From Pseudomonas sp. URMO17WK12:I2 (lineage in GTDB: Bacteria > Pseudomonadota > Gammaproteobacteria > Pseudomonadales > Pseudomonadaceae), in contig NZ_QKYW01000009.1 of assembly GCF_003253735.1 (NCBI RefSeq), forward strand, positions 153,558 to 217,557: DNA of 64,000 nucleotides, given 5' to 3'. Below, in pieces: positions 55,914 to 64,000 of the stretch. The first letter of the stretch is position 1. Each line of letters opens with the position of its first letter. The notes below the pieces were generated by a model that saw only the letters and a program-made list of their open reading frames with translations, made no database searches and was not told the DNA's origin. A program made the position numbers and the translations under genes.

Positions 55914-56779
55914 AAGGCATCATTCTCGCCGGCGGCTCCGGCACCCGCCTGCACCCGATCACCCTGGGCCTGTCCAAGCAGCTTCTGCCGATCTACGACA
56001 AGCCGATGATCTACTACCCGCTGTCGGTGCTGATGCTCGCCGGCATCCGCGAGATCCTGGTGATTTCCACGCCCCACGATCTGCCGCAGTTCAAGAAGCT
56101 ACTCGGTGATGGCAGCCAGTTCGGCCTGCAACTGAGCTACGCCGAACAGCCGGAGCCGGACGGCCTGGCCCGCGCCTTCATCATTGGTGAAGAATTCATC
56201 GGCGATGATTCGGTGTGCCTGATCCTCGGTGACAACATCTTCCACGGCCAGCACTTCACCGAAAAACTGCTGCGCGCGGCCGCCGCGGACAAGGGCGCCA
56301 CGGTATTCGGTTACTGGGTTCGCGACCCCGAGCGCTTTGGCGTGGTGGAGTTCGATGCCCAGGGCCAGGCGATTTCCATCGAGGAAAAACCGACGCAGCC
56401 GCGCTCCAGCTATGCCGTCACCGGTTTGTACTTCTACGACAACGACGTGATCGAGATCGCCAAGGCGGTCAAGCCTTCCAAGCGCGGCGAGCTGGAAATC
56501 ACCGACGTCAACAATGCCTACCTGCAGCGCGGTGACCTGCGCGTGGAGCGCTTCGGCCGCGGCTTCGCCTGGCTCGACACCGGCACCCACGACAGCCTGC
56601 TGGAAGCCTCGCAGTACGTACAAACCATCGAACACCGCCAGGGACTGAAAGTCGCCTGCCTGGAAGAGATCGCCTACGGGCAGGGCTGGATCGACCGCCA
56701 ATGCCTGCTGCGCCAGGCCCAGGCGTTCGGCAAGACCGGTTATGGCCAGTACCTGTTCAGCCTGGCCGAGGAGCACTGA
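55910..56779 (+). CDS. rmlA: Glucose-1-phosphate thymidylyltransferase
   Basis: Joins dTTP and glucose-1-phosphate to dTDP-glucose, the first rhamnose step, and is feedback-inhibited by dTDP-rhamnose. The 289 residues carry the nucleotidyltransferase signature GGSGTRLHPITLGLSKQLLPIYDKPM, LILGDNIFHG and DTGTHDSLLEAS. The ATG overlaps the rmlB stop (ATGA). Confidence 0.97.
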   Translation: MKGIILAGGSGTRLHPITLGLSKQLLPIYDKPMIYYPLSVLMLAGIREILVISTPHDLPQFKKLLGDGSQFGLQLSYAEQPEPDGLARAFIIGEEFIGDDSVCLILGDNIFHGQHFTEKLLRAAAADKGATVFGYWVRDPERFGVVEFDAQGQAISIEEKPTQPRSSYAVTGLYFYDNDVIEIAKAVKPSKRGELEITDVNNAYLQRGDLRVERFGRGFAWLDTGTHDSLLEASQYVQTIEHRQGLKVACLEEIAYGQGWIDRQCLLRQAQAFGKTGYGQYLFSLAEEH

Positions 56780-57324
56780 TGCACATCATTCAAACCGCCA
56801 TCCCCGACGTCTTGATACTCGAACCGAAGGTGTTCGGTGACGAGCGTGGCTTCTTTTTCGAAAGCTTCAACGCCCGCGCCTTCAGCGAAGCCACCGGCCT
56901 CAATCCGAACTTCGTCCAGGACAACCACTCGCGCTCGCAACGCGGCGTGCTGCGCGGCCTGCACTATCAGGTGCAGCAGGCCCAGGGCAAGCTGGTGCGG
57001 GTCACCGCCGGCGAGGTGTATGACGTCGCCGTGGATCTGCGCCGCCAGTCACCGACCTTTGGCCAGTGGGTGGGCACGCACCTGAGCGCCGACAACAAGC
57101 GGCAGATGTGGGTGCCGGAGGGCTTTGCCCATGGCTTCGTGGTGCTCAGCGAATTCGCCGAATTCCTCTACAAGACCACCGACTACTACGCGCCGGCCCA
57201 TGAGCGCTGCATCCGCTGGGACGACCCCAAGCTGGCCATCGACTGGCAGCTGCAAGAAGAGCCCAGGCTATCGGCCAAGGATCAGCAGGGCCTGAGCTTC
57301 GACGAGGCCGAGGTCTTTCCATGA
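56779..57324 (+). CDS. rmlC: dTDP-4-dehydrorhamnose 3,5-epimerase
   Basis: A cupin-fold epimerase and third enzyme of the pathway. The 181 residues begin MHIIQTAIPDVLILEPKVFGDERGFFFES, with the catalytic histidine in GVLRGLHYQ and WVPEGFAHGFVVLSE. The start codon shares one base with the rmlA stop. An upstream in-frame start would run inside rmlA and is rejected. Confidence 0.97.
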   Translation: MHIIQTAIPDVLILEPKVFGDERGFFFESFNARAFSEATGLNPNFVQDNHSRSQRGVLRGLHYQVQQAQGKLVRVTAGEVYDVAVDLRRQSPTFGQWVGTHLSADNKRQMWVPEGFAHGFVVLSEFAEFLYKTTDYYAPAHERCIRWDDPKLAIDWQLQEEPRLSAKDQQGLSFDEAEVFP

Positions 57325-58190
57325 GGATTCTTCTGCTTGGCCAGCATGGTCAGGTCAGCCGTGAGTTGCAGTTGTTGTTCAGCAGCAGCCATGAGTTGAT
57401 CGTGCTCGGTCGCGAACAGCTCGATCTTGCCGACACCGAGCGCCTGCGCGAAGCCATTCGCCGACTGCAGCCGGAGCTGATCATCAATGCCGCCGCGCAC
57501 ACCGCGGTCGATGCCGCCGAGAGCGAGCCGGAGGCCGCCTTCGCGATCAACGCCATAGCCCCCGGCGTAATCGCCGAAGAAGCCGCGGCGCTCGATGTGC
57601 CGCTGATCCACTACTCCACCGACTACGTGTTCGACGGCAGCAAGCCGACCGCTTATGACGAAGACGACGTTCCCAACCCGCTAGGCGTCTACGGGCGCAG
57701 CAAGCTGGCCGGTGAACAGGCGATCACCGCGGTGGGCGGCAAGCACCTGATCCTGCGCACCAGCTGGGTGTACTCGCTGCACGGGCGCAACTTCCTGCTG
57801 ACCATGCAGCGCCTGCTGCAGGAACGCAAGCAGCTCAGCGTGGTGGCCGACCAGATCGGCGCGCCGACCTGGGCCGGCAGCATCGCCGCCGCGACCGGGC
57901 AGTTGATCGAACGCTGGCAGACCGCACAAACCGCCGCCTGGGGCGTCTATCACTTCACCGCCCGAGGCGAGACCTCCTGGTTCGGCTTTACCGAAGCCAT
58001 CGCCACCCAGCTGCTGGCGCAAGGCAAGCCCGTTGCACAGCTAACCGCCATCGCCACCCGCGAATACCCGACGCCCGCCCAGCGCCCACTCAACTCGAGG
58101 CTCGACTGTACGCGCCTGGAACGTGACTGGGGCGTGCGCCTGCCGGACTGGCACGTCGGCCTGCTGCAGTGCCTGAACAGCCCACGCTGA
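57321..58190 (+). CDS. rmlD: dTDP-4-dehydrorhamnose reductase
   Basis: The NAD(P)H-dependent last step to dTDP-L-rhamnose. The 289 residues start MRILLLGQHGQVSRELQLL, with NAAAHTAVDAAESE, HYSTDYVFDGSK and the GVYGRSKLAGEQ Tyr/Lys motif. The ATG overlaps the rmlC stop. The order here is rmlBACD, unlike the rmlBDAC of P. aeruginosa. Confidence 0.96.
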   Translation: MRILLLGQHGQVSRELQLLFSSSHELIVLGREQLDLADTERLREAIRRLQPELIINAAAHTAVDAAESEPEAAFAINAIAPGVIAEEAAALDVPLIHYSTDYVFDGSKPTAYDEDDVPNPLGVYGRSKLAGEQAITAVGGKHLILRTSWVYSLHGRNFLLTMQRLLQERKQLSVVADQIGAPTWAGSIAAATGQLIERWQTAQTAAWGVYHFTARGETSWFGFTEAIATQLLAQGKPVAQLTAIATREYPTPAQRPLNSRLDCTRLERDWGVRLPDWHVGLLQCLNSPR

Positions 58191-58303
58191 ACCCAGCCCG
58201 CCCGGGTTGAGCGCAGCGACCCGACTGTCGCAGCGCCCGCCGCGGGCTACCGGGCCGAAAGCTAATGCGGTCATAATGCCCCGGTCTTTCCGGCGCCGAC
58301 TTC

Positions 58304-60117
58304 ATGAACTCGATCCCCAACAGCATTCCCAAACGCCCTCGCTGGCGCAGCCTGGCCCTGCTGGCCTTGTTGCTGGCGCCGCTGCTGTGGCCCCTGCATT
58401 ACGTCGCCGAACGCTATTACCGCACCGAGCTGACCGAACAGAACCGCCAGACCCTCGACCTGTATGTCGCCAACCTGCTGGGTACCCTGCGCCGCTATGA
58501 AGTGCTGCCGCCGATTCTCGGTGACCTGCCTGGCCTGCGCACCGTGCTGGCCACGCCCGGCGACGAAACGGCGCAGGCGGCGGCCAACCAGCTGCTCAAG
58601 CGCGTACGCCAGCAGACCGGTGCCGACGTCATCTACCTGATGAACCCCCAGGGCGAAACCCTGGCCGCCTCCAACTGGGATCAGCAGGACACCTTCGTGC
58701 GTGGCAACTTCGCCTTCCGGCCGTATTTCCAGGAAGCCCTGGCCGGCCGCCTGGGGCGCTTCTTCGGCCTCGGCACCACCTCCGGCAAGCGCGGCTACTA
58801 CTTCGCCTCGGCGGTTTACGACGGTAACCAGAAGATCGGCGTGATGGTCATCAAGGTCGACCTGGACCACACCGAAAGCCTGTGGGGCAACACCCCGGAA
58901 CAGCTACTGGTGACCGATGGCAACGGCGTGGTGATCCTCACCTCACGCCCGGACTGGCGGTTTCACGCCAGCCGCCCGCTGGACAAGGCCGAGCGCGCCT
59001 CCATCGCCGCCATCCAGCCGTACCCGACCCAGGCACCGCCGCCCCTGCAGCTCGATACGGACGTCTGGCTGACCCAGAGCCGGGTACTCGACGAAACCGG
59101 CTGGAGCGTCAGCATTCTCGCCCCGCGGGTGGTGCTCGACCGCTCGGTACGCACCGTGGTGGCCATCGGCGGTGGTGCGTTGCTGGTGCTGATTCTGCTG
59201 CTCGGCCTGCTGATGCAGCGCCGCCGCCATTACCTCGACCGCATCGCCCTGAGCACCCGCGCACGCCAGGAGCTGGAGCAGCGCGTGCAGGAGCGCACCC
59301 AGGATCTGGAACGCCTCAACAGCCGTCTCAAGCAGGAGGTGCTGGAGCGTGAACAGGCCCAGCAGGAGCTGGTACAGGCCCAGGACGAACTGGTTCAGGC
59401 CAGCAAGCTCACCGCCCTGGGCACCATGAGTGCAAGCATCAGCCATGAGCTCAATCAGCCCCTGGCGGCCATCCGCAGCTACGCGGAAAACGCCGGCGTG
59501 CTGCTCGACCACCAGCGCACCGAAGACGCCCGCGGCAACCTCAAGCTGATCAGCCAGCTCACCGAACGCATGGCCTCGATCATCGCCCACCTGCGCGCCT
59601 TCGCCCGCCGCGATCGTCATGCACCGGAAAGCGTCGCCCTGCAGCCAGCCATCGACGATGCCCTGGCGCTGCTGGCCAAGCGCCGGCGAGCCATGGACGT
59701 CGAGTTGATTCGCGACCTACCCGACGCCACGCTGTGGGTGCAAGCGGGCGAAACGCGCCTGCGCCAGGTGCTCAGCAACCTGCTGGCCAACGCCCTGGAT
59801 GCCTTGGGCGAACGCCCGCAACCGCGGCGTATCTGGATCAGCACCGAATTGCAGGACAACCTGCTCGAGCTGCACCTGCGCGACAACGGCCCCGGTTTCT
59901 CGGAAAGCGCCCTGGCCCACGCCCGCGAGCCGTTCTTCACCACCAAGACCAGCGCCCAGGGCCTCGGCCTGGGCCTGGCGATCTGTGACACCCTGATGCG
60001 CGCCCTGGGTGGCGAGTTGCTGTTCAGCAACCACCCCCAAGGCGGCGCGCACCTGATCCTGCGCCTGCGCACCGCCGACAACGGCGTGAACATCCAGCCG
60101 CCCGAGGACTTCACCGT

Positions 60118-60121
<4 letters not shown>
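58304..60121 (+). CDS. dctB: C4-dicarboxylate sensor histidine kinase DctB
   Basis: The membrane sensor for succinate, malate and fumarate. The 605 residues have one helix near 15-35, a periplasmic double-PDC (Cache) sensor, a second helix around 287-307 and a long coiled coil (RVQERTQDLERLNSRLKQEV). A HisKA helix with MSASISHELNQPLAAIRSYAEN and an HATPase domain with NLLANALDAL, DNGPGF and GLGLGLAICDTL follow. The stop overlaps the dctD start by four bases. The gene order dctB-dctD-dctPQM after rml matches PA5165-PA5169. Confidence 0.95.
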
Positions 60122-61503
<1,382 letters not shown>

Positions 61504-61617
61504 ATAAGCGGATTCCTGCCGACTCCGGCAGCCGCTTTCAGCGTCCGCCCGCAACGCCGCCCGCCGCAAGGGCTGGCCGGCGCTTTCGGGAAAATCGACC
61601 ATCCCATACAGAATGGG

Positions 61618-61638
61618 GCTTTGCGCCGCACGCAAAGC
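61618..61638. promoter_or_regulatory. Putative DctD-binding palindrome
   Basis: GCTTTGCG and CGCAAAGC form a perfect 8-bp inverted repeat around CCGCA, about 60 bp before the likely dctP transcription start. It has the size and position of an upstream activating site, somewhat closer to the promoter than is usual. Confidence 0.6.
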
Positions 61639-61663
61639 TGCCATGCCAATTCCTCACACAGCC

Positions 61664-61678
61664 TGGCACAACGCTTGC
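61664..61678 (+). promoter_or_regulatory. Sigma-54 (-24/-12) promoter of dctPQM
   Basis: TGGCAC-N5-TTGC matches the sigma-54 consensus exactly, with GG and GC the required 10 bp apart. The 328-bp gap between dctD and dctP holds this promoter and the palindrome upstream of it and no gene. A short CTGCCG/CGGCAG hairpin near 61517 follows dctD. Confidence 0.9.
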
Positions 61679-61808
61679 TCTGCTGCTCATCAGCGAAAAA
61701 CAAGTACAAGTCCAGGCCCAATCGCTGCCAACCGATCCTGCCGCTCAAGTGGCAATCCTCGACTTGCTCTTGTTCGCTCGTTTTGCGCCTCGGCGCCCAG
61801 CACGATAT

Positions 61809-61823
61809 CCAACAACAAGAGGA
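61809..61823 (+). promoter_or_regulatory. CA-rich (Hfq/Crc-like) motif before dctP
   Basis: CCAACAACAAGAGGA combines AACAACAA with the Shine-Dalgarno sequence of dctP. Confidence 0.55.
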
Positions 61824-61831
61824 AGCATCGC

Positions 61832-62842
61832 ATGTTCAAATTCACTGCCAAGGCACTGGCTTGCGCCCTGTCGCTGAGCATCGCCGGCATGGCCCAGGCC
61901 GCCGAGTCTACGCCGACCGCGCCGATTACCATCAAGTTCGCCCACGTGGTGGCCGAGCACACCCCCAAAGGCCAAGGCGCACTGCTGTTCAAGAAGCTCG
62001 TCGACGAGCGCATGGACGGCAAGGTGACCGTGCAGGTCTACCCGAACTCCTCGCTGTTCGGCGATGGCAAGGAAATGGAAGCGCTGCTGCTCGGTGACGT
62101 ACAGATCATCGCGCCGTCGCTGGCCAAGTTCGAGCACTACACCAAGCAGATCCAGATCTTCGACCTGCCCTTCCTGTTCGATGACATCAACGCCGTCGAC
62201 CGCTTCCAGCAAAGCCCTGAAGGCAAGGCCCTGCTGACCAGCATGGAAAGCAAAGGCATCACCGGCCTGGGTTACTGGCACAACGGCATGAAGCAGCTGT
62301 CGGCCAACAAGAAACTGGTCGAGCCGAAAGATGCCCGCGGCCTGAAATTCCGCGTACAGGCTTCCGCCGTACTCGACGAGCAGTTCAAGGCCCTGCGCGC
62401 CGCGCCGCGCAAGATGAGCTTCGCCGAGGTCTACCAAGGCCTGCAGACCGGCGTTGTAAACGGTGCCGAGAACCCCTACTCGAACATCTACAGCCAGAAG
62501 ATGCACGAAGTGCAGAAGTTCATCACCGAGACCGACCACGGCGTGCTGGACTACATGGTGATCACCAACACCAAGTTCTGGGAAGGCCTGCCGGAAGACA
62601 TCCGCAGCGAACTGACCGCGATCCTTGCCGAAGTCACCGTCGAGGTGAACAAGCAGGCCGAAGCGCTGAACCAGAAAGACAAGCAGCGCATCCTCGATGC
62701 CGGCACCACCGAGATCATCACCCTGACGCCCGAGCAACGTGAAGAGTGGCGCGAAGCCATGCGCCCGGTGTGGAAGAAGTTCGAAGGTGAAATCGGTGCC
62801 GACCTGATCAAGGCTGCCGAAGCTTCCAACCAGGCCAACTAA
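61832..62842 (+). CDS. dctP: TRAP transporter periplasmic C4-dicarboxylate-binding protein
   Basis: The substrate-binding component of the DctPQM TRAP transporter for succinate, fumarate and malate. I take the ATG at 61832 (336 residues) because it starts a typical signal peptide (residues 1-23, MAQA-AES). The DctP fold shows IKFAHVVAEHTPKGQGALLFKKLV, GLKFRVQASAVLD (with the substrate-carboxylate arginine) and QTGVVNGAENPYSNIY. It is followed by hairpins before dctQ. Confidence 0.96.
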   Translation: MFKFTAKALACALSLSIAGMAQAAESTPTAPITIKFAHVVAEHTPKGQGALLFKKLVDERMDGKVTVQVYPNSSLFGDGKEMEALLLGDVQIIAPSLAKFEHYTKQIQIFDLPFLFDDINAVDRFQQSPEGKALLTSMESKGITGLGYWHNGMKQLSANKKLVEPKDARGLKFRVQASAVLDEQFKALRAAPRKMSFAEVYQGLQTGVVNGAENPYSNIYSQKMHEVQKFITETDHGVLDYMVITNTKFWEGLPEDIRSELTAILAEVTVEVNKQAEALNQKDKQRILDAGTTEIITLTPEQREEWREAMRPVWKKFEGEIGADLIKAAEASNQAN

Positions 62843-62851
62843 GGCCGCCCG

Positions 62852-62897
62852 GCTCCGTACACCGGAGCTGTCCGGCGGCGGCTCGCTAGTTGAGCCG
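62852..62897. other. Two intercistronic hairpins between dctP and dctQ
   Basis: GCTCCG/CGGAGC (62852-62857 with 62863-62868) and CGGCTC/GAGCCG (62879-62884 with 62892-62897) follow the dctP stop in a 166-bp gap. Such hairpins often protect the binding-protein mRNA so that it is made in excess over the membrane subunits. Confidence 0.5.
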
Positions 62898-63008
62898 TCG
62901 CCCGCTTTACCGATATCGACACCTGCTGGCTGCAGCCCCGCTGCCGAGCCCCGGGTGCCGCTGTCTCTCATGTCGCCTCGCGACCGCTCTCATACACGGA
63001 GATAACCC

Positions 63009-63641
63009 ATGCACGCTGTCGCTCGTGTCTGGAACCAAGCCGAAGAGGTGATGGTGGCATTCCTGCTTGCAGGCATGACCCTGGTCACCTTCTCGTACGT
63101 GGTGTTCAACAACCTCTACGGTGTTTTCTACGCGCTGGGTGATGCCCTGCCGTTCGCCAACGATGCGATGTTCGCCATCGGTGACAGCATCCTCTATATC
63201 GCCCAGGAAATGACCTGGAGCGTGGCCCTGACCAAGGCCATGTTCGGCTGGCTGATCTTCGTCGGCCTGGCCTGGGGCGTGCGCATCGGCGCGCACATCG
63301 GCGTCGACCTCTTGGTGCGCATGTTCCAGCCCGCCCTGCAGAAGGCCGTGGCGATTGTCGCCCTGCTCATCTGCCTCGGTTACTGCGCGCTGATGGCCTA
63401 CTCCAGCGAGCAGTGGGTCGCCCTGCTGTTCACGCTCGGCACCGGCGCCGAGGACCTGGACCGCTTTGGCGTGCAGCAATGGCACATCGTGATGATCGTG
63501 CCGATCGGCTTCTCTCTGATGTTCCTGCGTTTCGCCCAGGTGTTGGTGCGGGTGATTCAGGACAAGCAGATTGGTTTTGGTGGTCACGGCGAAGTCGAAG
63601 ACGCCATCAAACTCGCCGAAGAGACGGAGGCTAAACGATGA
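63009..63641 (+). CDS. dctQ: TRAP transporter small membrane subunit
   Basis: A 210-residue four-helix subunit of the DctPQM transporter. Visible are helices at about residues 15-40, 60-75, 82-103 and 115-140, with the TWSVALTKAMFGWLIFVGLAWGVRIGAHIGVD segment typical of DctQ. The stop overlaps the dctM ATG (ATGA), so the two membrane subunits are translationally coupled. Confidence 0.94.
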   Translation: MHAVARVWNQAEEVMVAFLLAGMTLVTFSYVVFNNLYGVFYALGDALPFANDAMFAIGDSILYIAQEMTWSVALTKAMFGWLIFVGLAWGVRIGAHIGVDLLVRMFQPALQKAVAIVALLICLGYCALMAYSSEQWVALLFTLGTGAEDLDRFGVQQWHIVMIVPIGFSLMFLRFAQVLVRVIQDKQIGFGGHGEVEDAIKLAEETEAKR

Positions 63642-64000
63642 CCATCGCATTTCTGTTCGTCGCCCTGTTCGTGCTGATGTTCATCGGCATTCCGGTGGCG
63701 ATTTCCCTGGGTTTGTCCGGGGCCATGACCATCCTGTTCTTCAGCAACGACTCGGTGCGTTCGCTGGCGATCAAGCTGTTCGAGACCAGCGAGCACTACA
63801 CGCTGCTGGCCATCCCGTTCTTCCTGCTCTCCGGCGCGTTCATGACCAGCGGCGGCGTGGCCCGCCGGCTGATCGACTTCGCCAACGCCTGCGTCGGCCA
63901 CATCAAGGGTGGCCTGGCCATCGCCGCGATCCTGGCGTGCATGCTGTTCGCCGCGCTGAGCGGCTCGTCACCAGCCACCGTGGCGGCGGTCGGCTCGATC
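63638..64000 (+). CDS. dctM: TRAP transporter large membrane subunit (3' end missing)
   Basis: The first 121 residues of the large permease subunit that carries the sodium-driven transport path; the gene runs off the window end (about 425 residues are usual). The N-terminal helix (FLFVALFVLMFIGIPVAISLGL), the IPFFLLSGAFMTSGG segment and the ALSGSSPATVAAVGSI motif of DctM are visible. Confidence 0.95.
   Translation, partial: MTIAFLFVALFVLMFIGIPVAISLGLSGAMTILFFSNDSVRSLAIKLFETSEHYTLLAIPFFLLSGAFMTSGGVARRLIDFANACVGHIKGGLAIAAILACMLFAALSGSSPATVAAVGSI

Noticed and set aside
56701..56778. Upstream extension of rmlC inside rmlA
   Set aside because: The extra residues do not resemble RmlC and the ATG at 56779 gives the normal 181-residue enzyme.

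Overview
The window is a stretch of chromosome from a high-GC Pseudomonas. Three blocks carry a core gene order that I recognise from P. aeruginosa PAO1: prmA to retS (about 1-9.8 kb), pckA to gshA (14.2-33 kb) and rmlBACD to dctBD/dctPQM (54.8-64 kb). A catabolic region for plant phenolics (33.6-53.4 kb) lies between the second and third blocks. I see no transposase, integrase, phage gene, CRISPR array, rRNA or tRNA.

1-14 kb: the 3' end of prmA, a zinc-ribbon/DUF3426 membrane protein, dusB-fis with an intrinsic terminator, purH, purD, the hybrid sensor kinase RetS, a LysR regulator, an MFS-type transporter and a short RecQ-family helicase. 14-33 kb: pckA, hslO, a PAP2 phosphatase, hslR, the rimA-rimB-rimK operon (c-di-GMP-linked modification of ribosomal protein S6), ldcA, a large PAS/GGDEF/EAL protein, the envelope-stress pair amgRS, tex, a hotdog thioesterase, gshA and a small RMF-like protein.

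33-54 kb: a MarR regulator and the ferulate operon ech-vdh-fcs-thiolase-acyl-CoA dehydrogenase, then two aromatic-acid MFS transporters, an OprD-type porin, vanAB with vanR, and pobA with its AraC regulator. Together these take up ferulate, vanillate and 4-hydroxybenzoate and funnel them to protocatechuate. The pca ring-cleavage genes are not in the window. Regulatory sites fit this reading. Two near-perfect VanR-type palindromes (ATTGGATCCAAT) precede vanA and vanK. A related operator sits over the ech -35 box and in front of the MarR gene. CA-rich Hfq/Crc-like motifs lie in front of most of the catabolic genes and dctP. 54.8-64 kb: dTDP-rhamnose synthesis, then the C4-dicarboxylate two-component system and TRAP transporter with a textbook sigma-54 promoter.

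The most notable non-coding signal is at 42386-42497. It consists of four successive hairpins with GGA in or at the edge of the loop and an intrinsic terminator, preceded about 65 bp upstream by a GacA-box-like site. This is the signature of an RsmX/Y/Z-type regulatory RNA, the output of the Gac pathway that RetS (in the same window) controls. A second is a 265-bp nested inverted-repeat element between hslR and rimA. Intergenic regions also hold four REP-type palindromes, two copies of a roughly 130-bp element, and other palindromes.
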